IMG/VR virus record: IMGVR_UViG_3300034073_000569
Location: 62,001-126,000 of that record
Reading direction: 5' to 3' (one strand)
Origin: a virus
DNA: 64,000 bases
Below, piece after piece: positions 7,406 to 15,443 of this stretch. A model generated the notes under the pieces. It did no database searches and was not told the DNA's origin. It saw only the letters and a list, made by a program, of their open reading frames with translations. Both the position numbers and the translations under genes were made by a program. How positions within the stretch are numbered: the stretch's first letter is position 1; every line of letters begins with the position of its first letter.

Positions 7406-7789
7406 ATGGAAAATTTAAACAACCCATCAATTAGTAAAAAACCATTTATGTTTACTAAAGAAGAAAAAGCAATCTTAAAACCTTATGTAATAGGTGAGAA
7501 AGAGATTAACAAACAAGTTTGTGATGAATTAAGTGTACAAATCGGTAGATCATTTAAGAACATCTATCAGTACATCTATCGTAACAAAAAAGCTGTTGGT
7601 AAATCTAAAAAAGTAAAAGCTAACTCTGTTAAAGTTAAAGCAGATAAAACAGTTACACGTGATAAATCTGTAAATAATAACACACCTATGTTTAAACAAG
7701 GAGAGTTTATTATTCCTGTAAGTTCATGGGAAGTACGTAATAATAATGGTACAACAAGCTTAGTTTTAAAGTTTGATAAATCAATTTAG
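7406..7789 (+). CDS. Basic protein with helix-turn-helix-like N-terminus
   Basis: 127 aa. Residues about 18-62 (KEEKAILKPYVIGEKEINKQ ... SFKNIYQYIYRNKKAV) resemble a homeodomain/SANT-like helical DNA-binding unit. A Lys-rich linker (KSKKVKANSVKVKADK) and a C-terminal beta strand segment (IIPVSSWEVRN) follow. Possible phage transcription or DNA-binding protein. It is followed by a terminator, ending the local operon. Confidence 0.5.
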   Translation: MENLNNPSISKKPFMFTKEEKAILKPYVIGEKEINKQVCDELSVQIGRSFKNIYQYIYRNKKAVGKSKKVKANSVKVKADKTVTRDKSVNNNTPMFKQGEFIIPVSSWEVRNNNGTTSLVLKFDKSI

Positions 7790-7802
7790 TTTAACTACAA
7801 GA

Positions 7803-7827
7803 GGGAAGCTGTAATGGCTTCCCTTTT
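7803..7827 (+). terminator. Rho-independent terminator
   Basis: Perfect stem GGGAAGC/GCTTCCC with a 7-nt loop and T4 tail, 14 nt after the stop of the basic HTH-like gene. Confidence 0.85.
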
Positions 7828-7842
7828 ATAATATCAGTAACC

Positions 7843-8412
7843 ATGATACTAAAAGACCGTGTGATTGATCACACAAAAAGCAATCTTCATGAAGCTATGA
7901 GTATTCCTAGCTATATGAGAACTAAATGCCGTGAGCGTATTTTCTTTGCATCTTTCTCTAATGCATTACAAAGAACTGAGTTGTTTGAAGATGAAGATGA
8001 TGCTCCATCAGAAATGACTACTGTTACAGGAGACTTACAGCGTTGTCTTCAATTGATTACAGATCCTTTAGAATATGAATACACTATTCTTACTTTCTTT
8101 GGTCATCAGAGAATGGCTATGGAAGTATATGGTAGGTATAAGTTTTTACAAGAGTCTGGTAATTCTAAAGAAGACAAGCTAAAGATGAGCATCTTAAACT
8201 TAGTTGAGCAATTAAAGAATAAAGATGAAGATGATGAGGAAGAAGATGATGTAGATAACTTAAATAGCTCCACACTTCTTAAAAGAATATCTATAGTAAA
8301 AGAGTCACACTATAACTTTGATACTTACTTAAAATTAGTAATCAAGAAACTAAGTAGCAGAGGTGATTCTGACTTTAATATAGATGATCTATTAAAGGAT
8401 GTTTTAAATTAA
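7843..8412 (+). CDS. Acidic hypothetical protein
   Basis: 189 aa, helical, with two acidic stretches (FEDEDDAPSE; KDEDDEEEDDVDN). No family recognised. It is a single gene between two terminators, so probably its own transcription unit, although no consensus promoter is visible in the short upstream gap. Acidic stretches like this may mimic DNA or bind basic partners, but that is speculation. Confidence 0.6.
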   Translation: MILKDRVIDHTKSNLHEAMSIPSYMRTKCRERIFFASFSNALQRTELFEDEDDAPSEMTTVTGDLQRCLQLITDPLEYEYTILTFFGHQRMAMEVYGRYKFLQESGNSKEDKLKMSILNLVEQLKNKDEDDEEEDDVDNLNSSTLLKRISIVKESHYNFDTYLKLVIKKLSSRGDSDFNIDDLLKDVLN

Positions 8413-8437
8413 GTTTTTAGGGGTTAGTGAGTAAGGT

Positions 8438-8473
8438 GTAGTAGGGGGTCTTTGACTCCCTCTACATTTTTTG
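8438..8473 (+). terminator. Rho-independent terminator
   Basis: Stem GTAG-AGGG-GTC with GAC-CCCT-CTAC (one bulged T, one G-T pair, loop TTT) followed by a T6 run, 25 nt after the stop codon at 8410-8412. Confidence 0.8.
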
Positions 8474-8500
8474 TTTAGTCTAATAAACGTTGTAGATTTG
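8471..8500 (+). promoter_or_regulatory. Bacteroidota-type promoter for the HTH gene
   Basis: TTG (8471-8473), 19 nt spacer, TAGATTTG (8493-8500), a full match to the TTG-N17-23-TAnnTTTG consensus known in flavobacteria and Bacteroides. The ATG of the next gene is 21 nt downstream. Confidence 0.8.
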
Positions 8501-8521
8501 TTATACACAACCACATAATAC

Positions 8522-8809
8522 ATGAAGAACACAAACCCACGTTTAAATAATGGCTTTGGTCAAGTCTCTAATGAAGTTATGAGAGATCCAGAGTTATCTT
8601 TAAAAGACAAGGGCTTGTATGCATATTTATGTACGTTTGCTGGTAGTCAGACTAATGAATTAATAGTCAGTGTCTACCGTATGGCAGATGAGTGTGGTAC
8701 AAGTCCTTCTACTATTAAAAGAAGTATAGAAGTATTACAAGCAAAAGGAATCATAGATAGAATCTTTATGGGTAAAGGTAACACCAGAAAGACTATCATT
8801 TTGAAATAA
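8522..8809 (+). CDS. Helix-turn-helix protein (replication-initiator/HTH_36-like)
   Basis: 95 aa. The sequence FGQVSNEVMRDPELSLKDKG starts a domain typical of plasmid and phage winged-helix proteins. The recognition part is MADECGTSPSTIKRSIEVLQ with GIIDR as wing. It is short for an initiator and may act as a regulator. Driven by the promoter at 8471-8500 and followed directly by the large gene-free region, so it may be on the same transcript as the RNA candidate. Confidence 0.7.
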   Translation: MKNTNPRLNNGFGQVSNEVMRDPELSLKDKGLYAYLCTFAGSQTNELIVSVYRMADECGTSPSTIKRSIEVLQAKGIIDRIFMGKGNTRKTIILK

Positions 8810-8821
8810 AAGCTTTAAGGC

Positions 8822-9578
8822 AAGTGGGACACGTGCACATATATTAGGTGTTATACACGCTAGTATATGAATAAGTCCTTGTCCCCACGCCATGTTATTG
8901 TGCAAGTCTGACCGACAGAGCTAGTAAAAGTTGTACAGGTAGCGAAAGGTTGAGCTGGTTTAACAACATGATGAATGGTCCTATGATATATAAACCTTGC
9001 AAAAGTTTATATGGAGGTAGTTTATCTAGTTATTCAAGTGCTCCCCAAGTGACGTACAACCGTCCGATGTGTCACTATCCTGTTAGTAGCCTTGCACATA
9101 TCTTATTAACTGATTACAAAAGACACCTAAATCCTCCGGGTTGTGTCAGTTGTAATAGTTAGTGTACAAAGGGTCTGATTTAGAGAGCTAAGTAGCGTAT
9201 TAACCATAATTACAAGGGCAGTATCCGCGAACCCCTTCAGTAATAGAGACGTCTATGAACCAGCAAGTAGCATGATCAGAACAATGTAGATCCATAAGAA
9301 CTATGGAACCTTTAGATAGACCCTTTTTTAAAAATATTACTAGGTTGAAGCCAGATATAGGTAATAAAACCGACCCGTGATGCGTCCTATGTAACATAGT
9401 TATATAGAGCCGATATAAAGCCGGACATCTAGGAGCAGTTAGCTTAATATATGTTATTGGAAGCTACTTATACGTCACGTGTAGCAAAAACAGGATAAAC
9501 AAACGGTAAATTTTTCCAAGCCTGAACTTTATTACTAACGAACTAAAGAGATAGGATGAGACACCTATCTCTTTTTTA
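8822..9578 (+). ncRNA. Candidate large structured non-coding RNA
   Basis: About 760 nt with no convincing gene, many stops in all frames, and a strong terminator at its end. Helices seen: GTGGG/CCCAC (8824-8828/8884-8888) enclosing ATATATTAG/CTAGTATAT (8839-8847/8860-8868) and GTGT/ACAC; CATGTT/AACATG (8891-8896/8965-8970); ATATAAAC/GTTTATAT (8988-8995/9005-9012); AGTGAC/GTCACT (9048-9053/9071-9076); a 16-bp helix at 9108-9126/9143-9160 with one bulge and a 2x2 internal loop; TCCATA/TATGGA (9291-9296/9302-9307); CTATG/CATAG (9387-9391/9395-9399). Size, folding and phage context recall ornate phage RNAs such as GOLLD or ROOL, but I cannot show homology. The 5' end is uncertain. Confidence 0.65.
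9547..9577 (+). terminator. Rho-independent terminator closing the RNA candidate
   Basis: Perfect 9-bp stem AGAGATAGG/CCTATCTCT with an 8-nt loop and T6 tail. There is no gene upstream for over 700 nt, so it most likely ends a non-coding transcript. Confidence 0.9.
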
Positions 9579-9589
9579 ATTTAAAGTAT

Positions 9590-9865
9590 ATGGACAAACA
9601 TTTATTATTAATCTGTAGCTGCTATAGCTCAGAACATCAAATGATTATACATCTAGATGAAGGTGGTGATTTATATCCACCTGAAGCTTTTGTACATATT
9701 CATTTAGTAAGACGATCTTTTTGGTACCGTCTTAAGTATGGAATAAAATATATATTTGGATACAAGTCCAGATACGGTGCATGGGACGAATTTATCTTAG
9801 ATAAAACTCATGCAAAATCTCTTAGAGAAATAGCTAAACACTTAGATGATGAAACAGTATACTAA
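9590..9865 (+). CDS. Conserved small phage protein (CSCYSSEHQ type)
   Basis: 91 aa. Begins LLLICSCYSSEHQMIIH and continues VHIHLVRRSFWYRLKYGIKY and GYKSRYGAWDEFIL. I recognise this arrangement as a widespread small phage protein of unknown function; the Cys/His at the start may bind metal. It overlaps the next gene by 20 nt. Confidence 0.65.
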   Translation: MDKHLLLICSCYSSEHQMIIHLDEGGDLYPPEAFVHIHLVRRSFWYRLKYGIKYIFGYKSRYGAWDEFILDKTHAKSLREIAKHLDDETVY

Positions 9866-10403
9866 ACTACCTATTCCTACTGATTCAGCATGGGATAGAT
9901 TTAAATGGGGACGTTATGTCCACTGGCGTATTAGATATTTCTTTCAAGGTGTTAGAAATATAGTAAGATGGATTCCTACACTCTATCATGATAGAGACTG
10001 GGACGATTATTATATTACTAAAATGCTTCAAAAGAAAATAGAGTTTCAAAGAGCTCATTTAGTATACTGCAATAGACATCTTAATATTGAGAGAGACAAC
10101 TTCTGGATGACTGTAGTTCTCAACTTACTAGAGCGTAAGCATGAATGCTATTACGAGATAGAATATCATGACTATATAAAAATGGGTCCTAACATACCTA
10201 GAGAAATTAGATATGAAGGAGTTAATGAATATATAGCTAAATATCCAGGAGTTAAAAGACGTGCACTAGCTAAATATAAGAAGTATAAGTACATCCAAGA
10301 AAGTGATGCACTATCTATGTTTATGGCAAGTGAACGTCAACGTAAATGTGATGCTTTAATATTTGAAATACTTAAACAACATTCTGCTGAATGGTGGGAT
10401 TAA
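9846..10403 (+). CDS. Hypothetical basic, aromatic-rich protein
   Basis: 185 aa, strongly enriched in Tyr, Trp, Arg and Lys (for example FKWGRYVHWRIRYFFQGVRN). It looks helical with no membrane segment. Two adjacent ATGs (9846, 9849) could serve as start. Unknown function; next in the operon before the AAA ATPase. Confidence 0.6.
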   Translation: MMKQYTKLPIPTDSAWDRFKWGRYVHWRIRYFFQGVRNIVRWIPTLYHDRDWDDYYITKMLQKKIEFQRAHLVYCNRHLNIERDNFWMTVVLNLLERKHECYYEIEYHDYIKMGPNIPREIRYEGVNEYIAKYPGVKRRALAKYKKYKYIQESDALSMFMASERQRKCDALIFEILKQHSAEWWD

Positions 10404-10413
10404 ATAAATTAAT

Positions 10414-11463
10414 ATGAATAACGTTTGGACAAAATCAGCTAATAACTACGCTATAAAAGAAGTTAGTCAACAACTTCCTCTGTTACCAGTAGGAATATAC
10501 AAGTATCAATTAGATCAGTATGAACAACCGTTTCTTACTCAAATAGCTGATAAGTTTCATTTTCCATATAAGATATATGGTGTAGAACGCTCTTTTATAG
10601 ATAGAGTGAAGCGTTCATGGACAGAAACTACAGGTAACTTTGGTGTATTACTTAATGGTGTGAAAGGTACGGGTAAGACTGTTACAGCAGAAATGATCTG
10701 TAACGAAATGAACTTACCAGTTATCGTCATACCATTTCACCACAAGTCTATTGTGTCTTTCTTAAATGAAATACAACAAGATGTTATTGTGTTTATAGAT
10801 GAGTTTGAGAAAATCTATGACGGTTATAATAATTCATTACTTCCTATCATGGATGGTGCATTAAAAACCAAGCATAGATTGATGTTCTTACTTACTACTA
10901 ATGAATTACGTATAGAGCGTAACTTGTTACAGCGTCCTAGTCGTATCAGATACGTAAAGACGTTTGAAGACATGACTCTACCAGTAATTATGGAAGTAGT
11001 TAACGACACACTCTTACATCCTGAGCTACGTGAGTGTACAATCAAGATGATTTCAGAACTACCTATCATCACTATGGACTTAGTTAAGTCTATTGTACAA
11101 GAAGTAAACATTCATCATGAAGATCCTCAGTTGTTTAAGCCAATCTTTAATGTACATGCAGATAGAGATGAACTGTTCAATGTTTCTGCAATGATTGATG
11201 GTCAAAAACAAGAGGTGGCTACATTTGCTCACGTAAGTCCTAGATATATTGTTGCAAATGCTTCTGTAGGAGAAGAATTCTGTGTAAACTATAGTGAAAT
11301 AGGTGATATTGTATCTGTAATATCTGACAGTCAGATTGTTGTAAAACAAACATTCTACAATAAGTTAGAAGATGGTTCTGAAGAAGAAGTAACACAAGAT
11401 ATAATCTATTACTTAGAGAAAGCTACCAAAACACATAGATCATTTAACTCTTACGCATTTTAG
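10414..11463 (+). CDS. AAA+ ATPase
   Basis: 349 aa. Walker A is GVKGTGKT (about 78-85), Walker B is VIVFIDEFEK (about 124-133) and a sensor-like segment LMFLLTTNE follows with an arginine-rich stretch LLQRPSRIRY. The C-terminal third is a separate beta-rich domain. Single-protein AAA ATPases of this kind occur in crAss-like phages, where they may load or remodel replication or virion proteins. Close spacing (10 and 2 nt) shows operon membership. Confidence 0.8.
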   Translation: MNNVWTKSANNYAIKEVSQQLPLLPVGIYKYQLDQYEQPFLTQIADKFHFPYKIYGVERSFIDRVKRSWTETTGNFGVLLNGVKGTGKTVTAEMICNEMNLPVIVIPFHHKSIVSFLNEIQQDVIVFIDEFEKIYDGYNNSLLPIMDGALKTKHRLMFLLTTNELRIERNLLQRPSRIRYVKTFEDMTLPVIMEVVNDTLLHPELRECTIKMISELPIITMDLVKSIVQEVNIHHEDPQLFKPIFNVHADRDELFNVSAMIDGQKQEVATFAHVSPRYIVANASVGEEFCVNYSEIGDIVSVISDSQIVVKQTFYNKLEDGSEEEVTQDIIYYLEKATKTHRSFNSYAF

Positions 11464-11465
11464 TT

Positions 11466-12005
11466 ATGACACAAGAACAATTTATTGAGATAAAAGGTGA
11501 GTATCTAGATAAAATCAAAAAGATGATTTTAGAGCTAGGTAATATAGAGCCTCATGTAACGATCATTGGTAATGATTTAGAAGAAGATAAGCCTGCTATT
11601 ATACATATTCCTCTTCCTGAAAAGATAGCTAATTCAGATAATGGCAAACAGTTGTTTGTAGATAAAATGATTCCTGAGATAGCTGTTAAAATAAAAGAAA
11701 GATTTGATGTACAAGCAGTTTGTTTTGCATCTGAAGCATGGATGCGTGAGTCACATAAGGATGACTTTAATCCAGATCAAGATGACTACAAAAAATTACC
11801 TATTAGTAAAGAGATTTTAATAGTTACTATAGACACAGAGACTGAAACAGAAAGTCATGTATATGAGATTATTAGAATGTCAGTTTCTCCTACAGGTGAT
11901 ATAGTAGAAGATATTGAACTTAGGGACATGCCTGAGCTTAGTCATCAGTATGCCACTAATGAAGGTAGGTTTAGTGGATTATACAAAAAGTTTACTACCG
12001 TATAA
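11466..12005 (+). CDS. Hypothetical protein downstream of the AAA ATPase
   Basis: 179 aa, mixed alpha/beta, acidic (for example HVTIIGNDLEEDKPAIIHIP; ILIVTIDTETETESHVYEII). Starts 2 nt after the ATPase stop, so probably a functional partner or cotranslated neighbour. No family recognised. Confidence 0.6.
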   Translation: MTQEQFIEIKGEYLDKIKKMILELGNIEPHVTIIGNDLEEDKPAIIHIPLPEKIANSDNGKQLFVDKMIPEIAVKIKERFDVQAVCFASEAWMRESHKDDFNPDQDDYKKLPISKEILIVTIDTETETESHVYEIIRMSVSPTGDIVEDIELRDMPELSHQYATNEGRFSGLYKKFTTV

Positions 12006-12015
12006 ATTTATAATT

Positions 12016-12189
12016 ATGATTAAATGGTTTAAAAGTTTAGTTACAAACTACAAGAGAGTAAAAGAGTTAGAGACTGAAATAGTAGTTTTAAATGATAAAA
12101 TCATTGAAAAACAAGATATCATCAATAAAACCAATGCATATTGGAAGAAAAAGATGTATCATCAAAATAAAAAAGCTAAAGAGTCATAG
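12016..12189 (+). CDS. Short coiled-coil protein
   Basis: 57 aa from the ATG at 12016. After an amphipathic start (IKWFKSLVTNYKRV) it is a continuous coiled coil (ELETEIVVLNDKIIEKQDII) ending in Lys-rich residues. A longer frame reaching into the previous gene exists but is less likely. Confidence 0.5.
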   Translation: MIKWFKSLVTNYKRVKELETEIVVLNDKIIEKQDIINKTNAYWKKKMYHQNKKAKES

Positions 12190-12227
12190 CTTATAGCTCT
12201 ATTATCCGTAGTTTCTGCATATTATGT

Positions 12228-12257
12228 TTGCTAGTTATGCTATATTACTTAGTTTTA
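12228..12257 (+). promoter_or_regulatory. Promoter-like element before the acidic 87-aa gene
   Basis: TTG (12228-12230), 19-nt spacer, TAGTTTTA (12250-12257; last base deviates from TAnnTTTG). The ATG at 12279 follows after 21 nt, the same spacing as the promoters at 8471 and 31831. Confidence 0.55.
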
Positions 12258-12278
12258 TGGTAGACTAATCATACTAAA

Positions 12279-12542
12279 ATGCTCTATCAACTACCTAACG
12301 GAAGGGTAATAGAAATAAGTACCGAGCAGTATTTTGAAATGACTGACGAAGAGCTAGAATATTTAATAGCTTATAACTATGGTGATAATTTAGAAGATCC
12401 ATGGTTTGGTTCAGTAATTCATAAGAAAACTTCTTCAGCATATGAAGAAGAAACTCCTGAAGTACTACCTGATCTAACTAAGATATCTAACGAAGATAAG
12501 ATTAGTTATACAGACATTGACTATAAGCCTGACGAAGAATAA
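12279..12542 (+). CDS. Small acidic hypothetical protein
   Basis: 87 aa, very acidic (for example YFEMTDEELEYLIAYNYGDN). This MTDEELEYL-type segment is common in small phage proteins of unknown function. Single gene between a promoter-like element and a terminator. Confidence 0.6.
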   Translation: MLYQLPNGRVIEISTEQYFEMTDEELEYLIAYNYGDNLEDPWFGSVIHKKTSSAYEEETPEVLPDLTKISNEDKISYTDIDYKPDEE

Positions 12543-12568
12543 CTTTTATTATTTATTTACTTATGTAC

Positions 12569-12598
12569 ACCCCTGGGACACAATCTCAGGGGTTTTTT
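12569..12598 (+). terminator. Rho-independent terminator
   Basis: Ten-bp stem ACCCCTGGGA/TCTCAGGGGT (one G-T pair) with a 5-nt loop and T6 tail. Confidence 0.9.
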
Positions 12599-12621
12599 GT
12601 TTATTTTAAAATCAATTTTAC

Positions 12622-13125
12622 ATGAAACAAAGTAAAGTTAGAGTTACCGCTGATATTAACGGTAACGTAATTGGGGTATCCCAAAACAACCCAGAGTACG
12701 GTTATGTACGTGTGGAGCAGTCAGTAACACAAATTAGTGAGGCTGGTTGGTTAAAACCTGTTAAACGCTCAGCGTTAATTAAGGGTAAAGTAGAAGACTT
12801 AGCACAAGCTGGGTTTGTAGAAGGCCATGAGCTTTCAGGTAAGATTATTGTAAAAGAATCTCTTACACCATTTAATCCTGAGAATCCAGACAAAGACTTA
12901 AAGATTGCTGGACAAACAGGCGTAGTTTGTAGAATAGATGATCAACCAATCTATCGTCAAACATTCTATACTTCTAATCAAGATGCTTATGATGAGTTAA
13001 TTACTCATGATAATACAACTGAGATCCGTGAGGTACAAGTTGCACAGAAAGAGATTACTTCTCTAAAGAACAGTGCTTTAAACGACTTAAGTCGTAAGAT
13101 CTTAGCTGAAGAAGCTAATTTATAA
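12622..13125 (+). CDS. Conserved crAss-type hypothetical protein, monocistronic
   Basis: 167 aa, basic N-terminus, beta-rich. The early part (VRVTADINGNVIGVSQNNPE) and GQTGVVCRIDDQPIYRQTF suggest a compact beta domain; the last 30 residues form a helix. It stands alone between two strong terminators, so it is transcribed by itself. Such isolation often marks an abundant product. I do not recognise the family. Confidence 0.65.
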   Translation: MKQSKVRVTADINGNVIGVSQNNPEYGYVRVEQSVTQISEAGWLKPVKRSALIKGKVEDLAQAGFVEGHELSGKIIVKESLTPFNPENPDKDLKIAGQTGVVCRIDDQPIYRQTFYTSNQDAYDELITHDNTTEIREVQVAQKEITSLKNSALNDLSRKILAEEANL

Positions 13126-13133
13126 CTATACTA

Positions 13134-13160
13134 AGAGGGCTCAGCAATGAGCTCTCTTTT
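13134..13160 (+). terminator. Rho-independent terminator
   Basis: Stem AGAGGGCTCA/TGAGCTCTCT (one G-T pair), 4-nt loop GCAA and a T-rich tail, 8 nt after the stop codon. Confidence 0.85.
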
Positions 13161-13195
13161 TATATACCATTCCATCACAATTATTATGTTTAGCC

Positions 13196-13717
13196 ATGAG
13201 CAACCCAAACAAAACAGTTTCAGCTAACTCCAAAGGCATAGTTGTGTCTTTTGGAGATGTTAACAAGCATAGATTCATCAAGTATGAACCTACTGCTGTT
13301 CAACAAATTCAACTTTATGGTACAGTTAAGTATCAAAAGATTGAACAACCGGGATTTAACCATGTACAAGAAAAGCTTTATTATGAAGCTTTACATGGTT
13401 TAAACTTCTATACTACAGAAGAGATTAAAGCTATGTCTGTAGAAAAGAAGAGAAGTATTGTTGTATTATATACAAGAGTGCAGAAATTACTTAACAGGTG
13501 GAAACAAGAAATTATATGCAAGCAGGTAGATAATCTACTTATAGCATTATTTCCTAACTCACCTATTGCAAAAACTATGATTGAAAGTGAGTATTATGAC
13601 AAAGATCTTGAATGTCCATTATCTCTTAGAGAACTTGGCATTACAAGTGATAAACTCATTGCAGAAAAACTAGTCCAAGGGAAACTATTACCGTATAACT
13701 TTTTTAAATTAACTTAA
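13196..13717 (+). CDS. Hypothetical protein, first gene of the helicase operon
   Basis: 173 aa, helical in its second half (VEKKRSIVVLYTRVQKLLNR). No recognised domain. It begins a closely packed plus-strand run that continues to the SF2 helicase. A -7-like TATGTTTA lies just 4 nt before the start, too close to be its promoter. Confidence 0.6.
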   Translation: MSNPNKTVSANSKGIVVSFGDVNKHRFIKYEPTAVQQIQLYGTVKYQKIEQPGFNHVQEKLYYEALHGLNFYTTEEIKAMSVEKKRSIVVLYTRVQKLLNRWKQEIICKQVDNLLIALFPNSPIAKTMIESEYYDKDLECPLSLRELGITSDKLIAEKLVQGKLLPYNFFKLT

Positions 13718-13724
13718 TTTTATC

Positions 13725-13964
13725 ATGCAGTATACATTTATAATCAATGGAACAGCACAGCTTGTGCTTATTCCAGAAAATGAATTAGACCGTTTACTAT
13801 TAGAACGTACACTTGAAGGAGGTGGGTCTATAGAGGTAGAAAAAATCTCACAACCTGTGAGTATTTTAGGCAAACCAGTGACGGATAGTGTTGTTTTAAA
13901 ACGTAAATTGCACTCTAGTCAAACATTTTTAAATACTAAAGATAGTGATACAAGCGAAACTTAA
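13725..13964 (+). CDS. Small hypothetical protein
   Basis: 79 aa, beta-rich N-terminus (YTFIINGTAQLVLIPENELD). Seven nt after the previous gene, and its 3' end overlaps the HNH gene by 20 nt. Unknown function. Confidence 0.5.
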   Translation: MQYTFIINGTAQLVLIPENELDRLLLERTLEGGGSIEVEKISQPVSILGKPVTDSVVLKRKLHSSQTFLNTKDSDTSET

Positions 13965-14328
13965 ACAGTGTGCTGGTTGCAACCAAATGAAACACATATG
14001 GAAGTCTCACGGGAAAGATAAATACTGCAAGGAATGCTGGTATAGTATTGAGAAACCAAAGTCTATAGCTCCCATATCTAAAAAGATGCGGGAGACTGTA
14101 GACCAGTATACTAAAATACGTACAGCATACCTTGTAGTCAATCCTTCTTGTAAAGCAAACCTTGTAGGATGTACAAGTACAGCTACAGAAGTGCACCATA
14201 AAGCAGGTAGAGGTGAAAACCATCTACGCATAGCTACATGGTTACCTGTATGTAGAAACTGTCATACTTGGATAGAACTTCATCCTGTAGAAGCAAAAGA
14301 ACTTGGACTATCAGAAAACAGATTATAA
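13945..14328 (+). CDS. HNH-type nuclease with zinc ribbon
   Basis: 127 aa with a GTG start at 13945 inside the preceding gene. The N-terminus has CxxC pairs (CAGCNQMKH; YCKEC). The second half has the HNH core: EVHHKAGRG (catalytic His), then WLPVCRNCHTWIE and a helix HPVEAKELGLS. It resembles the NinG/recombination-associated HNH proteins of phages rather than a homing enzyme, as no NUMOD modules are present. A role in recombination is plausible. Confidence 0.7.
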   Translation: MIQAKLKQCAGCNQMKHIWKSHGKDKYCKECWYSIEKPKSIAPISKKMRETVDQYTKIRTAYLVVNPSCKANLVGCTSTATEVHHKAGRGENHLRIATWLPVCRNCHTWIELHPVEAKELGLSENRL

Positions 14329-14344
14329 CCAAAACAAATAACCT

Positions 14345-14713
14345 ATGGACTCACGAGATTATCTTTTCAATGAAATTGGTGGTAAAATTAGTATGAGACT
14401 TTTTAATCAATTATACGTGTTAACAAGAGAGTATCCTACTAAAGATGAAATTCATAAAATAACTGCAGAGGTATTATTAAAACGTAAAGGCATTGGTAAA
14501 GTAGGAGTTAATGAATTTTATAAGGTTGTTTTAAATAAAAAACCACCTTTTAAATTAATTTCAAACATTAATTTAATAGACGAGGATAAAGTATATAATA
14601 ATATAGAAACAGCAATCATACGTTGGAATATTGATGGTACTAAAACAGCAGGTGATTTAACAAGAGAGATTATAGCAATCTTTAAAGAGCAAGAAAATGG
14701 CAGAATTAAGTAA
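14345..14713 (+). CDS. Hypothetical protein
   Basis: 122 aa, mostly helical. Residues about 45-62 (KGIGKVGVNEFYKVVLNK) resemble a helix-hairpin-helix-like GIGK-V motif, which would bind DNA nonspecifically, but this is tentative. It overlaps the next gene by 17 nt. Confidence 0.5.
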   Translation: MDSRDYLFNEIGGKISMRLFNQLYVLTREYPTKDEIHKITAEVLLKRKGIGKVGVNEFYKVVLNKKPPFKLISNINLIDEDKVYNNIETAIIRWNIDGTKTAGDLTREIIAIFKEQENGRIK

Positions 14714-14906
14714 ACAAGATGTAGTTAACGATCAATACTACATTTCTACTACAGCTTCTCTTAGTGGGGAAGGTAAGTATCTAAGTACCGTGTTTGGCTA
14801 CCACAATAAAAAAATTATGTGGTCCAAAGTGTATAAACAAGTGTATTATGCTACTGTAAAAGAAGCAGAAGAAGGTCATAAAGAGCTTAAAAAACAATAT
14901 TCATAA
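14697..14906 (+). CDS. Small hypothetical protein
   Basis: 69 aa with an aromatic-rich central part (YLSTVFGYHNKKIMWSKVYK). Overlaps the previous gene by 17 nt and the next by 1 nt. Unknown function. Confidence 0.5.
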   Translation: MAELSKQDVVNDQYYISTTASLSGEGKYLSTVFGYHNKKIMWSKVYKQVYYATVKEAEEGHKELKKQYS

Positions 14907-15151
14907 TGGAAAAAGTAAACAGAAGAAGTCTATCAGGTATTTATATCTTTCACAAGTTTGATGAAGATGAGCGTAGAGAGCCAACAACCTTTGAAGATTG
15001 TCCTGAAGAAAAGCAGGATGAGTGGTTAAACAATTTAGATCCAGAAGCAGTAAAGACTTTAGCTAAGCAATTAGGTAGAGTTTTACGCATGATAGGAGAT
15101 CAATTTGGTATTATGCAGAAAGAAGCCCCTGAAGATGATGAAATAAATTAA
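14906..15151 (+). CDS. Small acidic hypothetical protein
   Basis: 81 aa. Contains YIFHKFDEDERREPTTFEDC and a C-terminal helix VKTLAKQLGRVLRMIGDQFG. Its ATG overlaps the previous stop by 1 nt (TAATG). Family not recognised. Confidence 0.5.
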   Translation: MEKVNRRSLSGIYIFHKFDEDERREPTTFEDCPEEKQDEWLNNLDPEAVKTLAKQLGRVLRMIGDQFGIMQKEAPEDDEIN

Positions 15152-15161
15152 ACTAAATAGT

Positions 15162-15443
15162 ATGGAAAACTGGCAAGAGACAAGAGATAAGTACAGAAAT
15201 GCTGTAGTTCATTTCTTAAACAGATATAATAAAGAAGTATCTGAACACATTATAGATGTTATGATATCTGTAATGATGACTAGAGATAAAGTTTTACAAG
15301 GTGGAAGCTTTGTACAAGCAGTAGTAGATAACAATCTAAGAGACGCTATTAGTAGAGCTGATAATGATTGTAGTAATAACTTAAAAATCATTACTATTTG
15401 TTGTCACAACTGCTATGTAGAAACTGAAATGATGTATGTCTAA
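15162..15443 (+). CDS. Small hypothetical protein before the helicase
   Basis: 93 aa, helical, with two Cys near the C-terminus (ICCHNC). Overlaps the helicase start by 8 nt, suggesting coupling. No family recognised. Confidence 0.5.
   Translation: MENWQETRDKYRNAVVHFLNRYNKEVSEHIIDVMISVMMTRDKVLQGGSFVQAVVDNNLRDAISRADNDCSNNLKIITICCHNCYVETEMMYV

Noticed and set aside
8950-9397. Two short open frames inside the gene-free region (8950-9162 plus, 9200-9397 minus)
   Set aside because: The plus frame needs a TTG start, compositions are unlike the neighbours, and the sequence is better explained by RNA helices.
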